A stretch of DNA of 64,000 bases from Saprospiraceae bacterium (GCA_016710265.1 JADJJL010000001.1:930001-994000), one strand, 5' to 3'; shown: positions 1-9,965, numbered from the stretch's first letter. A program made the numbers and translations. The notes: generated by a model not told the origin, from the sequence alone.

Positions 1-920
1 TCCTCATTGCCTCCTACAAGGTCAAAAGAAACCATTCCTCCAAATCCTCTCATTTGTTTTTTTGCAATCTCATGTCCGGGGTGATCCGAAAAACCAGGAT
101 ACAATACTCTTGAAACTCTTGGCTGGGTTTTGAGAAATTCCGCAATGGCTTTTGCATTTTCACAGGCCCTTTGAACCCGAATGTGCAATGTTTTTATACC
201 TCTCAGCACCAAAAAACAATCCATAGGGCCGGGCACTGCACCGGAAGCATTTTGAATAAAATAAAGTCTTTCGGCCAATGATTTGTTTTTGGTAATGACC
301 GCACCATGGACTACATCAGAATGCCCTCCCAAATATTTTGTAGCAGAATGAAGGACCAGATCGGCTCCTAAATCCAAAGGATTTTGTAGGTAGGGCGATG
401 CAAAAGTATTGTCCACACAGACCAGAATTCCTTTTTGTTTCGCCAATTGACAAACTGCTTCTATGTCTACTATATTTAAGAGTGGATTGGTGGGAGTTTC
501 CACCCATATCATTTTGGTATTTTCCTGAATATTGTCAGCAATCAGTTGAATGTCTTGCATTGGAATCAATTTATTTTGAATTCCAAATTGCTTAAACACT
601 TTATCCAACAAGCGGAAGGAACCTCCATACAGGTCATTGCTGGCCAGTACAGAATCACCCGATTGGAAAAGCTTAATGATGGCATCCATGGCTGCCAAAC
701 CGCTACCAAAACAAACTGCGTCTGTACCATTTTCCAGAGCCGCTAAATTTTCCTGAAGTGCAGTGCGGGTAGGGTTTTGGGTACGGGCATATTCATAACC
801 TTGATGATTGCCGGGACCATCCTGCACATAAGTAGAAGTTTGAAAAATTGGGGTCATAATGGCCCCTGTGGATGGGTCTGGTTCAACCCCTGCGTGTATA
901 ACTTTGGTGGCGAATTTCAT
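1..920 (-). CDS. PLP-dependent trans-sulfuration enzyme (cystathionine gamma-lyase/synthase family), 3' end outside window
   Basis: Minus-strand reading frame open from the ATG at 920 to the window edge, about 306 codons, so the C-terminus is missing. It belongs to the Cys/Met metabolism PLP-enzyme family, cytosolic enzymes that make or cleave cystathionine or release thiols from sulfur amino acids. Visible marks are YEYARTQNPTR near residue 42, the cofactor-stacking tyrosine in NDLYGG (about 95-100), the aspartate in VCVDNTFASPYLQNP (about 167) and the Schiff-base lysine in HSATKYLGGHSD (about K195). The exact reaction (gamma-lyase, gamma-synthase or methionine gamma-lyase) cannot be decided without the missing end. 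The next gene upstream in the same direction is the transketolase C-terminal subunit, 191 AT-rich bases away. No TAnnTTTG box was found directly upstream. Confidence 0.9.
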   Translation of the reverse strand, partial: MKFATKVIHAGVEPDPSTGAIMTPIFQTSTYVQDGPGNHQGYEYARTQNPTRTALQENLAALENGTDAVCFGSGLAAMDAIIKLFQSGDSVLASNDLYGGSFRLLDKVFKQFGIQNKLIPMQDIQLIADNIQENTKMIWVETPTNPLLNIVDIEAVCQLAKQKGILVCVDNTFASPYLQNPLDLGADLVLHSATKYLGGHSDVVHGAVITKNKSLAERLYFIQNASGAVPGPMDCFLVLRGIKTLHIRVQRACENAKAIAEFLKTQPRVSRVLYPGFSDHPGHEIAKKQMRGFGGMVSFDLVGGNE

Positions 921-1111
921 AGTTTCTTAGTTGAATATTTTATAATTAGAATAATAATTTAATCAATGAATTTTTGAGCTTGAAAGTTTATAGGAATTGA
1001 ATTTAAAGCTTTAAAATTTAAATTAATGAATTGGTCTTTTTAAAAAAGAAGTAGAAGGGGATAATTTAAAAACGAGACTCAATTTTGATAAAACAATGAA
1101 GCTAATATCTA

Positions 1112-2068
1112 TTATCTCGCCATCACTCTTTTAACAGCAGCCACAACATCTTTTATGCTTAATCCATACTTATCCAATAAATCAGTCGGTCTTCCGCTTT
1201 CTCCAAAACTGTCGTTGACTGCCACATACTCCATCGGGCAGGGATGCGTCATTGCCAACAATTGAGCAATGCTGTCTCCCAATCCTCCATTGCGTTGGTG
1301 TTCTTCGCAGGATACGACTCGATTTGTTTTTTTAACTGAATCCAAAATGGCAGACTCGTCCAAGGGTTTGATGGTATGGATATTGATTAATTCGCAATCA
1401 ACTCCCTCGGCTTCTAAGATCCTTACTGCTTCAAGTGCATACCAAAGTAGATGTCCTGTCGCAAAAATACTGACGTCTTTTCCCTCTTTGAGGGTGATGG
1501 CTTTGCCAATTTCAAAAGTGTGGTTTTCCATAAATACCGGCCAATCTGGTCTTCCAAAGCGAAGATAGGCGGGACCTTTATGGGAAGCCAAAGCCTTGGT
1601 AGCTGCTTTGGTTTGTGCATAATCCGCTGGATTTATGACCGTCATGCCTGGAAGCATTTTCATAAGGCCAATATCTTCTAATATTTGATGTGTGGCGCCA
1701 TCTTCACCCAGTGTAAGTCCTGCATGAGATGCACATATTTTGACGTTCTTATGAGAATAAGCGATGGATTGACGGATCTGATCAAACACTCGACCCGTAC
1801 TAAAATTGGCAAAGGTCCCCGTAAACGGAATAAGACCAGATGTAGCCAGTCCTGCAGCCATACCCATCATATTTGCTTCTGCTACACCTACTTGAATAAA
1901 TCGTTCCGGAAATTCTTTCTCAAAAAGATCCATTTTTAAGCTGCCAGCAAGATCAGCACACAAGGCCACCACATCAGGGTTGTTTCTTGCAGCTTCCAAG
2001 AGGCCATCTCCAAAACCATTTCGTGTGGCTTTTTTTTCAGTACTTTGATATTTATCCCAATGACTCAT
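1112..2068 (-). CDS. transketolase, C-terminal subunit
   Basis: 318 residues, equivalent to the pyrimidine-binding (PP-binding partner) and C-terminal domains of transketolase. Two-subunit transketolases move two-carbon ketol units between sugar phosphates in the non-oxidative pentose phosphate pathway. Motifs seen: the family glutamate in FIQVGVAEANMMGMAAGLA, which activates thiamine diphosphate; SHAGLTLGEDGATHQ; and YLRFGRPDWP. The start lies 3 nt after the stop of the N-terminal subunit gene, so the two are co-transcribed and probably made in equal amounts. The length is normal for the split form, so this is not a truncation. Confidence 0.93.
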   Translation of the reverse strand: MSHWDKYQSTEKKATRNGFGDGLLEAARNNPDVVALCADLAGSLKMDLFEKEFPERFIQVGVAEANMMGMAAGLATSGLIPFTGTFANFSTGRVFDQIRQSIAYSHKNVKICASHAGLTLGEDGATHQILEDIGLMKMLPGMTVINPADYAQTKAATKALASHKGPAYLRFGRPDWPVFMENHTFEIGKAITLKEGKDVSIFATGHLLWYALEAVRILEAEGVDCELINIHTIKPLDESAILDSVKKTNRVVSCEEHQRNGGLGDSIAQLLAMTHPCPMEYVAVNDSFGESGRPTDLLDKYGLSIKDVVAAVKRVMAR

Positions 2069-2071
2069 CTT

Positions 2072-2914
2072 CTAATAATCTCCTAAGGTTTCTGGCAATT
2101 GTGCCAATGCTGCTTGTGCTTGCTCATCATTTGGTGCCACACCATGCCATTTATGGGTGCCCATCATAAAATCTACCCCAAAACCCATGATGGTTTTCAT
2201 CAGTATGACGACTGGTTTGCCATGTTCCGTTTTTGAAATGGCGATTTCCAATATTTTAATGACTTCTTCCATCGAATTGCCGTTGGCATGAAGAACTTCC
2301 CAGCCGAAAGCCCTCCATTTTGCATCCAAATCACCAAGTGACATTACCTGATCATTGGGACCATCTATTTGCTGGCCATTCCAATCTACGGTAGCTACCA
2401 ATCGATCCAATCTATAATGTGCAGCAGCCATAATGGCCTCCCAGTTTTGACCTTCTTGTAATTCTCCATCACCTGTAAGCACAAAAACCAAACTTGGATC
2501 TTTTTGAATTCTCTTAGCCAATGCAGCACCTACCGCTACACTTAGACCTTGTCCCAATGAACCACTGGCTACCCTCACTCCTGGTAAACCTTCGTGAGTG
2601 GCCGGATGTCCTTGAAGTCTTGAATCAATCTGTCTAAAAGTATTTAATTCTTTCACCGGAAAATGTCCACTGCGTGCCAAAACACTATAAAATACTGGTG
2701 AAATATGTCCATTTGACAAGAAAAATAAATCTTCTCCTTGCCCTTCCATGTTAAAAGGAAGATTGTATTTCAAAAAATGAAAATACAAAGCAGTCATAAA
2801 ATCAGCGCACCCAAGAGATCCTCCAGGGTGTCCACTTTTAGCCTTCCAGGTTTGCCGGACGATGTCTCTGCGCACTTGTGAGGCAATTTGTTTGAGTTCG
2901 GTTATCGTTTTCAT
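2072..2914 (-). CDS. transketolase, N-terminal (thiamine-diphosphate-binding) subunit
   Basis: 280 residues covering the thiamine diphosphate-binding half of transketolase. Motifs: SGHPGGSLGCADFMTAL near the N-terminus, FFLSNGHISPVFYSVLA, GSLGQGLSVAVGAALA, and the metal/diphosphate motif VLTGDGELQEGQNWEA, in which GDG begins the classic ThDP motif. It works as a heterodimeric or heterotetrameric enzyme with the product of the next gene. The ATG at 2914 is preceded by a TACCTTTG -7 promoter box 11 nt away, giving a very short leader. It is divergent from the amidohydrolase gene at 3057. Confidence 0.94.
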   Translation of the reverse strand: MKTITELKQIASQVRRDIVRQTWKAKSGHPGGSLGCADFMTALYFHFLKYNLPFNMEGQGEDLFFLSNGHISPVFYSVLARSGHFPVKELNTFRQIDSRLQGHPATHEGLPGVRVASGSLGQGLSVAVGAALAKRIQKDPSLVFVLTGDGELQEGQNWEAIMAAAHYRLDRLVATVDWNGQQIDGPNDQVMSLGDLDAKWRAFGWEVLHANGNSMEEVIKILEIAISKTEHGKPVVILMKTIMGFGVDFMMGTHKWHGVAPNDEQAQAALAQLPETLGDY

Positions 2915-2925
2915 AAGAACAGGCT

Positions 2926-2933
2926 CAAAGGTA
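2926..2933 (-). promoter_or_regulatory. Bacteroidota -7 promoter box for the transketolase genes
   Basis: TACCTTTG on the minus strand matches the TAnnTTTG consensus, 11 nt before the ATG at 2914. No convincing TTG was found at the -33 position. Confidence 0.5.
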
Positions 2934-3056
2934 ATTATTATTAAAGGCTTTCAGAGCAGATCTGTCTATTTTTTTGATGGAGTGTATTTGGTATCCTCAA
3001 GATCAATAAAGTTCTGTTTCGAAAAATAGATCTATTTTCACGCAAAATAAAGAATC

Positions 3057-6000
3057 ATGTCATTTTTCTATAGGATCTTGTTCGTTCTACTTCTTTTAAA
3101 AATAGATTATAGTGTAGATGCACAAATCACTTTTCCCTACAATGGGGTAAAACATCCAAATCAAAGCTGCTATATTTTAATAAATGCAAAAGTGGTTACA
3201 GATCCAAACTCGCCCGCAACTGAAAAAGAAATCATTGTCAGAAATGGTAAAATACAAAACATTGGCATTGGTTTAAAAAGGCCTTTAGATGCAGTAGTAG
3301 TTGATCTTAAAGGTGCTATGGTCTATCCGGCATTTATAGATCCTTTTTCAAGTTATGGTATGCCTGACCTACCAGAAAGAAAAAATCAAGGAAGAGGGCA
3401 AATTGAAAAATCAAGGGAAGAGTCCTATGGTTGGAATGACGCTCTTCGAACAGACCAAAATGCATTTGAGATATTTAAAGTCAAGGAATCAAATGGTAAA
3501 TCACTTAGAGAAAATGGATTTGCATTGGTGAACACGCATCAACCAGATGGTATTAGCAGAGGTAGTTCTGTTTTGGTATTTACAGGCAATGAATCTGAAA
3601 ATCAGATGGTACTCCGTGAGACAGTTGCCCACCATTTAAGCTTTCTCAAAGGAAGCTCGACACAGGATTATCCGGGAAGTTTGATGGGAAGTATTGCTTT
3701 ACTTAGACAAACTTACCTGGATGGAAATTACTATGAAAAAATTATTAGGTCCGAAGAAAAAAATATTTCGTTGCAATATTGGAATCAACTTCAAAATTTG
3801 ATTCAAATATTTTCAGTGGAAGACAAACTGGATATTTTTCGGGCAGATAAAATTGCCAAAGAATTTGGTAAAAATTATTTGATCCGGACCAACGGATCCG
3901 AATACCAAAATATAGATTTGCTAAAAAAAATTCAAGCAAAACTAATTGTGCCCTTAAAGTTTCCTGAACTTTATGAAGTAGAAGATCCATTTGATGCCGA
4001 CCAAATTGATCTATCAGATTTAAAACATTGGGAAATGGCGCCGTACAACTTAAAAATGTTGGCAGAAAACAATCTCATGTTTTGCATTACAATGGATGGC
4101 CTGAAGGATCCAAAAGATTTTTTAACCAATTTAAGAAAAGCGATTAACTCAGGATTGAGTAAGACAAAAGCGTTGGAAGCTTTAACAAGCACTCCGGCGG
4201 ATTGGCTAGGCATTAAAAATGAAACCGGATCTATAGCAATAGGAAAATGGGCTAATTTTTTTATTACAAATGCCGATTTATTTTCCGACACCAGCAAAAT
4301 TCTGGAAACCTGGGTCAAAGGAAAACCATATAAAGTAGGCGGGCTAGAGTCAGATGATTATTCCGGAAGATATCGTGCTATTTTAGGAAATGAAAATTAT
4401 ACTGCAGAGATCAGTAAAAAGGATGGCAAGTATGATTTAAAAATTCTAACAGAGGATTCTATTGCTCCTTCGGTGACCATTCGATTTGAAAATGAATATT
4501 TAAATGGAAAATGGAAAGACAAGGACCAAAAAATTAGTCTGGTGTTTGCTCGAAAAAACCTAAAAGATTGGGAGGGGACAGCCACTTTGCACAATGGAAA
4601 TAAAGTGAATTTTCAATTAAGTTACCTTGAAGCATTAGAGAAAAAAGAAGCAAAAAATATACAAAAGACTGACTCTCTAACCAAAGATTCTCTTTTAGTA
4701 TTTTATCCTTTTATGGCCTATGGGTGGACTGAAAAACCACAACAGAAAAGTTTTCTCATTAAAAATGTGACCGTGTGGACTTGCGAAACAGAAGGTATCT
4801 TGAACCAAACGGATGTATTAATTTCAAATGGAAAAATTGAGAAAATCGGAAAAAATATTTCTGCAAATTCTTCCAAAATTGAAATCATTGATGGCACGGG
4901 TAAACATCTTACTCCCGGCTTGATTGACGAACACAATCACATTGCGATCAGCCGAGGCGTCAATGAATGTAGTGAGTCTTCCACTGCGGAAGTTAGAATT
5001 GGCGATGTGGTGAACTCCGAAGACATCAATATTTACAGACAGCTTGCAGGGGGACTCACCACTGCTCAACTGCTTCATGGATCATGTAATCCCATTGGTG
5101 GTCAGTCTGCATTGATTAAATTAAGATGGGGCTCTTCGCCGGAAGAAATGAAATTTGAAGGAGCAGATCCCTTTATCAAATTTGCATTGGGTGAAAATGT
5201 AAAACGATCTGGTGGCTCTAGCAATCAAAGGTATCCTGATTCACGTATGGGAGTTGAGCAAGTGTATATGGATTATTTTACAAGAGGAAAACAGTATATA
5301 AAGGATATTCAAACCAAGGGTGCCGCCAATGTGAGAAGGGATTTGGATTTGGAAACCATTGCTGAAATTCTACAGAAAAAAAGATTCATTACCTGTCATT
5401 CCTATGTTCAGTCAGAGATCAATATGCTCATGAAAGTGGCTGACAAATTTGACATCAAAGTCAATACGTTTACACACATCTTAGAAGGTTATAAAGTGGC
5501 TGACAAAATGAAGTTGCACGGCGCAGGAGGATCCTCATTTTCAGATTGGTGGGCCTACAAATTTGAGGTCTATGAAGCCATCCCATACAATGGGGCCTTG
5601 CTCCACAAACAAGGTGTTACAACTGCATTCAACAGTGATGATGCCGAAATGGCAAGAAGACTCAACCAGGAGGCCGCCAAAGCGGTCAAATATGGTGGAG
5701 TATCAGAAGAAGAAGCTTTAAAATTTGTGACGCTCAATCCCGCAAAATTACTTCACATCGATCATCGGGTGGGAAGCATTAAAATAAAAAAAGACGCGGA
5801 TTTGGTTTTGTGGAATGGACATCCCTTGGCTGTGCAAAGTCATCCTGATATGACCTTCGTGGATGGCATTAAATATTTTGATGTACAAGAACAAAGTGCA
5901 ATGAGAAAAATGATTGATGCAGAACGTTCCAGAATTATTCAAAAAATGCTGAAATTAAAAGAAAGTGGTGCCAAATCATCAATATTTAAATCACAAAGAA

Positions 6001-6059
6001 GAAGACTTTATCATTGTGACAGCATCGAGGAGGAAATACACTTTGACGAAAATCATTAA
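3057..6059 (+). CDS. exported two-domain amidohydrolase (imidazolonepropionase-like)
   Basis: 1000 residues with a signal peptide (about 1-22, ending near SVDA), so periplasmic or surface-exposed. It has two amidohydrolase-like halves. The C-terminal half (about 575-970) keeps a complete metallo-amidohydrolase metal set: H626 and H628 in DEHNH, H781 in TCHSY, H807 in TFTHI and D861 in NSDD. The N-terminal half (about 30-480) has the same layout, beginning with INAKVVTDP, but at the expected HxH site reads AFIDPFSSYG and so lacks the metal ligands. The substrate is unknown; relatives act on imidazolonepropionate, cyclic imides or peptide derivatives. The next gene, on the same strand, is a second amidohydrolase-like protein that also lacks the HxH motif. 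Confidence 0.88.
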   Translation: MSFFYRILFVLLLLKIDYSVDAQITFPYNGVKHPNQSCYILINAKVVTDPNSPATEKEIIVRNGKIQNIGIGLKRPLDAVVVDLKGAMVYPAFIDPFSSYGMPDLPERKNQGRGQIEKSREESYGWNDALRTDQNAFEIFKVKESNGKSLRENGFALVNTHQPDGISRGSSVLVFTGNESENQMVLRETVAHHLSFLKGSSTQDYPGSLMGSIALLRQTYLDGNYYEKIIRSEEKNISLQYWNQLQNLIQIFSVEDKLDIFRADKIAKEFGKNYLIRTNGSEYQNIDLLKKIQAKLIVPLKFPELYEVEDPFDADQIDLSDLKHWEMAPYNLKMLAENNLMFCITMDGLKDPKDFLTNLRKAINSGLSKTKALEALTSTPADWLGIKNETGSIAIGKWANFFITNADLFSDTSKILETWVKGKPYKVGGLESDDYSGRYRAILGNENYTAEISKKDGKYDLKILTEDSIAPSVTIRFENEYLNGKWKDKDQKISLVFARKNLKDWEGTATLHNGNKVNFQLSYLEALEKKEAKNIQKTDSLTKDSLLVFYPFMAYGWTEKPQQKSFLIKNVTVWTCETEGILNQTDVLISNGKIEKIGKNISANSSKIEIIDGTGKHLTPGLIDEHNHIAISRGVNECSESSTAEVRIGDVVNSEDINIYRQLAGGLTTAQLLHGSCNPIGGQSALIKLRWGSSPEEMKFEGADPFIKFALGENVKRSGGSSNQRYPDSRMGVEQVYMDYFTRGKQYIKDIQTKGAANVRRDLDLETIAEILQKKRFITCHSYVQSEINMLMKVADKFDIKVNTFTHILEGYKVADKMKLHGAGGSSFSDWWAYKFEVYEAIPYNGALLHKQGVTTAFNSDDAEMARRLNQEAAKAVKYGGVSEEEALKFVTLNPAKLLHIDHRVGSIKIKKDADLVLWNGHPLAVQSHPDMTFVDGIKYFDVQEQSAMRKMIDAERSRIIQKMLKLKESGAKSSIFKSQRRRLYHCDSIEEEIHFDENH

Positions 6060-6104
6060 TTTTTTAATTGTCCACATTTTATGATTTATACTAAAATTAA
6101 AAAC

Positions 6105-7400
6105 ATGCGATCAAATTCAATTATACATTTTCTTTTTTTGAATTTACTTTTTATGCAGATGGGTTTTTCTCAAAATCCCTGTACTTCCAATTTTCAAAAA
6201 ACGATCATCGAGCATGCAACGATACACATTGGTAATGGTGAATTGATCGAAGATGGACAATTGTACATGGACCAAGGTAAAATCATTTATGTGGGAAAAA
6301 ATGCCGGATCTATTCCAAACGAAGTGATTAGAATTGATGCAAAGGGTGCACATCTTTATCCAGGATTTATTGCTTTAAATACGGAGGTTGGTTTAGAAGA
6401 AATTTCTCAGGTCAAGGCCACCATAGATAAAAGCGAGCTGGGTAGCATGAACCCCAATGTACGCTCACTCATTGCTTACAACACAGATTCTAAAATTATA
6501 CCTACGTTAAGATCCAATGGGGTTTTGTATGCCCAATCCAGTCCCGCAGGTGGCATCATATCCGGTCAATCATCCGTATTTAAAATGGATGGATGGAATT
6601 GGGAAGATGCAGTCGTTACTTCAGATGAAGGCATTTGGCTTACTTGGCCAACAATCAATAATCAACGTGGTTGGTGGGCTGAACCGGAACGATCCAATCC
6701 CAATGATAAATACAAAAAAGAGACAGATGCCATTGTGGATTATTTTATGCAGGCCAAAGCATATCACTTAGGTAAAGATTCTTCTTTATTGTTAAGCCAT
6801 CTTGGATATGATGCGATGCGTGGTTTATGGACAGAAAATAAAAGATTATTTATCAGGGTCAACGAAGCCAAAGGAATGATCCAATGCGTCCAACTCATGG
6901 AATCCATGGGAATTAAACCAGTATTGGTGGGTGCGACAGAGGCATGGAAAATTACAGATTTTCTAAGAGAAAAAAAATTAAGCATCATTTTACAAAAAAC
7001 GCACAGCCTACCAGGACGAACGGATGAAGATATTTGGCAACCCTATAAAACTCCTAAAATTCTTCAAGATGCAGGAATTCTATTTGCAATCAGCGAAAGT
7101 GGATTTTGGGAACAGCGTAATCTTGGATTTCAAGCAGGACATACCATTGGTTACGGTCTTACTCCCGAACAAGCTTTGACTTCCATCACCTTAAATCCTG
7201 CTAAAATTTTAAAACTGGAAAATCAATTGGGTTCCCTTGAAATGGGAAAAAATGCAAGTTTGTTTATGAGCAAGGGAGATGCATTGGATATGAGGACTCA
7301 ACATATTACACATGCTTGGATCCAAGGATGTCCAATAGACCTGGATGATTTGCACAAACAACTTTACAAAAAATATTCTAAAAAATATGGTTTAAATTAA
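6105..7400 (+). CDS. exported amidohydrolase-like protein lacking the HxH metal motif
   Basis: 431 residues from the ATG at 6105, chosen because it begins the signal peptide MRSNSIIHFLFLNLLFMQMG and is preceded by A-rich sequence; an in-frame ATG at 6081 is possible. The fold is that of the imidazolonepropionase-like amidohydrolases: a beta-sandwich start (TIHIGNGELIEDGQLYMDQG), an ILQDAGILFAISESG segment and a TPEQALTSITLNPAKIL end. At the place of the first two metal histidines it reads PGFIALNTEVGLEE, with no HxH, so it is probably not a normal metallohydrolase. It lies 45 nt after the 1000-residue amidohydrolase and probably shares its operon. A role as partner subunit or binding protein is inference only. 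Confidence 0.82.
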   Translation: MRSNSIIHFLFLNLLFMQMGFSQNPCTSNFQKTIIEHATIHIGNGELIEDGQLYMDQGKIIYVGKNAGSIPNEVIRIDAKGAHLYPGFIALNTEVGLEEISQVKATIDKSELGSMNPNVRSLIAYNTDSKIIPTLRSNGVLYAQSSPAGGIISGQSSVFKMDGWNWEDAVVTSDEGIWLTWPTINNQRGWWAEPERSNPNDKYKKETDAIVDYFMQAKAYHLGKDSSLLLSHLGYDAMRGLWTENKRLFIRVNEAKGMIQCVQLMESMGIKPVLVGATEAWKITDFLREKKLSIILQKTHSLPGRTDEDIWQPYKTPKILQDAGILFAISESGFWEQRNLGFQAGHTIGYGLTPEQALTSITLNPAKILKLENQLGSLEMGKNASLFMSKGDALDMRTQHITHAWIQGCPIDLDDLHKQLYKKYSKKYGLN

Positions 7401-7404
7401 TTTG

Positions 7405-7445
7405 TTTTTCAAATTGATCAAGAAAATTAATGATCGTTTGAAAAA
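7405..7445. terminator. A/T-rich hairpin after the amidohydrolase pair
   Basis: TTTTTCAAA at 7405-7413 pairs with TTTGAAAAA at 7437-7445, and an inner GATC/GATC pairing extends the stem. It lies directly after the stop at 7400. It could stop or weaken transcription before the oxidoreductase gene. It has no long T tract, so efficiency is uncertain. Confidence 0.4.
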
Positions 7446-7501
7446 TCCAAATTGATAAAAAAAGAAATTGTAATTAAATTGTCTTCTTAAATAAATTTAA
7501 A

Positions 7502-8893
7502 ATGTCCAACTATTTTACAAGAAGGGAAGCATTAAAATTAATGGGTTTAACGGCCGGAGCTGCTGCTTTTCCATTTGACCAACTCAAATCACAAGTGGAT
7601 CATATGCTTCTTGAAGCACCCAATCAGATTTCAAATAATCCGCGTTCCATTACTGCCATTACATTAGGAGCAGGAGCAAGAGGAAATACCTATGGGAATT
7701 ACGCCCTTAAAAATCCAGACCAAATAAAAATCATCGGTGTCGCAGAACCCATTCCACTGCGCAATGAAAGATACAGCACTAAACATCAAATTCCGGAATC
7801 CAATAGAGTGACGACCTGGGAACATATTTTCGAACGTCCTAAATGGGCGGATGCAGTGATCATCACCACTCCGGATGATTTGCATTATGGTCCCTGTATG
7901 AAAGCACTTGAAATGGGTTATGATGTTTTATTGGAAAAACCAATCGCGCCCACAGAAAAAGAATGTCGAGATATTTTAGCCATGGTTCAGAAAACAGGCC
8001 GTATTGTGGCTGTTTGCCATGTACTCCGATACGCTCCTTACTTTATCAAGCTTAAAAGCATGATTGAATCCGGAGCCATAGGAAGTCTGGTGAGCATCCA
8101 ACATTTTGAACCCATTGAACATGTGCACATGGCCCATTCTTTTGTAAGAGGGAATTGGCATAACTCAAAAAAAACAACACCCATCATCCTAGCAAAATCT
8201 TGTCATGATTTGGACATTTTGCGATGGTTGATCGGCAAAAATGCAAAGAGTATTGCAGCCTTTGGAGGATTAAAATGGTTTAGAAAAGAGAATGCGCCTG
8301 AAGGTAGTACGAGTCGTTGTGCGGATGGATGTGCGGTGGAAAATGAATGTCCTTATTCTGCATTGAAAATTTATCATCGCAAAAGAATTTGGACTTATGT
8401 TTTTGATCTTCCAGACAATAAAGAAGAACATGGAGATGCCATTTTGCAATATTTAAAAACAACGAATTATGGTCGATGTGTTTACAAAATGGAAAACGAC
8501 CAACCAGATCATATTGTAAGTTCTATCTTATTTGATGATGGCATTACTGCCGGATTTAACATGGAAGCATTTACTTCCTATGGAGGAAGAAGAACCAGGG
8601 TGATGGGAAGTATGGGAGACATCGTGGGAGATATGAGTAAATTTACGTACACTGATTTTCGGAGTGGGATTTCTACAGATTGGGATGTCAATATAGACGA
8701 AGTTGGCATTTACAAAAACTCAGGTCACGGTGGAGGAGATTTTCGGTTAATGCATGATTGGGTAGCAGCTGTGAGCAGTCAAGATTCAAGTTTGTTGACT
8801 TCCACTATTGAAGCATCCATTGAAAGTCATCTTATGGGATTTGCAGCAGAAAAAAGTAGATTGTATAAAACCATTGAAGACATCAAATTATAA
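7502..8893 (+). CDS. Gfo/Idh/MocA-family NAD(P)-dependent oxidoreductase with twin-arginine leader
   Basis: 463 residues. The N-terminus FTRREALKLMGLTAGAAAFP fits a twin-arginine signal, implying export folded with bound nucleotide. A Rossmann domain follows, with a glycine-rich LGAGARG near residue 57, IITTPDDLHYGPC, and the family EKP motif in LLEKPIAPTE (about 147-150). After it comes the GFO_IDH_MocA C-terminal domain with SCHDLDILRWL. Such enzymes oxidise or epimerise sugars or polyols, or act as glycoside hydrolases through transient oxidation; the substrate cannot be read here. A cysteine-containing stretch (ADGCAVENECPYSA) is seen in a subset of the family. It is followed 9 nt later by a TPR lipoprotein gene. 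Confidence 0.9.
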   Translation: MSNYFTRREALKLMGLTAGAAAFPFDQLKSQVDHMLLEAPNQISNNPRSITAITLGAGARGNTYGNYALKNPDQIKIIGVAEPIPLRNERYSTKHQIPESNRVTTWEHIFERPKWADAVIITTPDDLHYGPCMKALEMGYDVLLEKPIAPTEKECRDILAMVQKTGRIVAVCHVLRYAPYFIKLKSMIESGAIGSLVSIQHFEPIEHVHMAHSFVRGNWHNSKKTTPIILAKSCHDLDILRWLIGKNAKSIAAFGGLKWFRKENAPEGSTSRCADGCAVENECPYSALKIYHRKRIWTYVFDLPDNKEEHGDAILQYLKTTNYGRCVYKMENDQPDHIVSSILFDDGITAGFNMEAFTSYGGRRTRVMGSMGDIVGDMSKFTYTDFRSGISTDWDVNIDEVGIYKNSGHGGGDFRLMHDWVAAVSSQDSSLLTSTIEASIESHLMGFAAEKSRLYKTIEDIKL

Positions 8894-8902
8894 TTCATAG
8901 AA

Positions 8903-9904
8903 ATGAAAAAAAATTATTCAATATCAACGATCGCTTTATTATTAATTTTTTGTGCATTTGCTTGCAAAAATAAAACAACTGAAACACAAACAACTATTTT
9001 ACCAACAGATGATATCAATGCACTTTCATCACTGATTGCACAAAATCCTATTTCCGATAGTTTATATCTGCTGCGTGCCAAATTGTATATGTTGAATACT
9101 CAGCACGATTCAGCGATAACAGATCTTCGAAGAGCTTTAACTATCCAACCAAAAAATGCATCTTATTATTCTTTGCTTTCAGAAAATTTAATGCTCAACA
9201 ATGATTCCAAAAATGCCATTCAAATTATTGATTCCGGACTTTTGGTTTTACCCAATGATATCCAGTTGATTCAAGATAAAATTAGATTGCAACTCATCCT
9301 CACGCAATATATGGAAGCGATGGCTACACTGGATCTTTTGTTTTTATTGGATCCAGAAAACGCCTACGGATACTACCTGGCCGGTCATGTTTTTATTGAG
9401 TCTGGTGACACTGGAAGAGCCGTCAACAGCTATCAAAAAGCAGTGGATTTTGATCCCGAACTTACAGTGGCCTGGATTCAATTGGGCGATGTCTTAAGCC
9501 ATATGAAAAATCCGATCTCCATTAAATATTATGACAATGCGATTAAATTAAATCCAAATGACATTGAAACTAGACACAACAAAGCTTATGCGCTTCAAAA
9601 TTTGGGCAGAATTCAAGAAGCCATTTTGCAATACAAAGAAAATATTCTGGTAGATAGTACTTACGAATTAAGTTATTACAACCTCGGGATTTTGTACAAA
9701 AACATGGATTCTATTGCGGAGTCGATTCAAATGTTGAACAAATCTATTCTGCTTAATCCTGAAGAAGCTTATACTTATTATACCAGAGGTGAGTGCTATC
9801 TAAAACTCAATGATAAGACATCCGCCAAAAAAGATTTTGAAAAAGCTTTAAGTCTTCGTCCTGAAGAAAATGATTTCAAAAAGGCCTTAGAGAAATTGAA
9901 ATAA
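8903..9904 (+). CDS. TPR-repeat lipoprotein
   Basis: 333 residues. The N-terminal hydrophobic segment ends in the lipobox FCAFAC (C21), giving a lipid-anchored periplasmic or outer-membrane protein. The rest is built of 34-residue tetratricopeptide units, for example AITDLRRALTIQPKNASYY, AVNSYQKAVDFDPELTVAW, SIKYYDNAIKLNPNDIETR and SIQMLNKSILLNPEEAYTY. TPR arrays hold protein partners; no enzymatic motif is visible. The 9-nt gap to the preceding oxidoreductase gene suggests co-transcription. Confidence 0.85.
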   Translation: MKKNYSISTIALLLIFCAFACKNKTTETQTTILPTDDINALSSLIAQNPISDSLYLLRAKLYMLNTQHDSAITDLRRALTIQPKNASYYSLLSENLMLNNDSKNAIQIIDSGLLVLPNDIQLIQDKIRLQLILTQYMEAMATLDLLFLLDPENAYGYYLAGHVFIESGDTGRAVNSYQKAVDFDPELTVAWIQLGDVLSHMKNPISIKYYDNAIKLNPNDIETRHNKAYALQNLGRIQEAILQYKENILVDSTYELSYYNLGILYKNMDSIAESIQMLNKSILLNPEEAYTYYTRGECYLKLNDKTSAKKDFEKALSLRPEENDFKKALEKLK

Positions 9905-9965
9905 AAATTTAGAAAATTTTTTTAACAATACCGGTCTTCATCTATTTTAGGTAGATAAAGGATTG

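Noticed and set aside
1112..2914. Transketolase split by a mutation.
   Set aside because: Two-subunit transketolases are a normal form; both genes have proper starts and stops and full-length domains.
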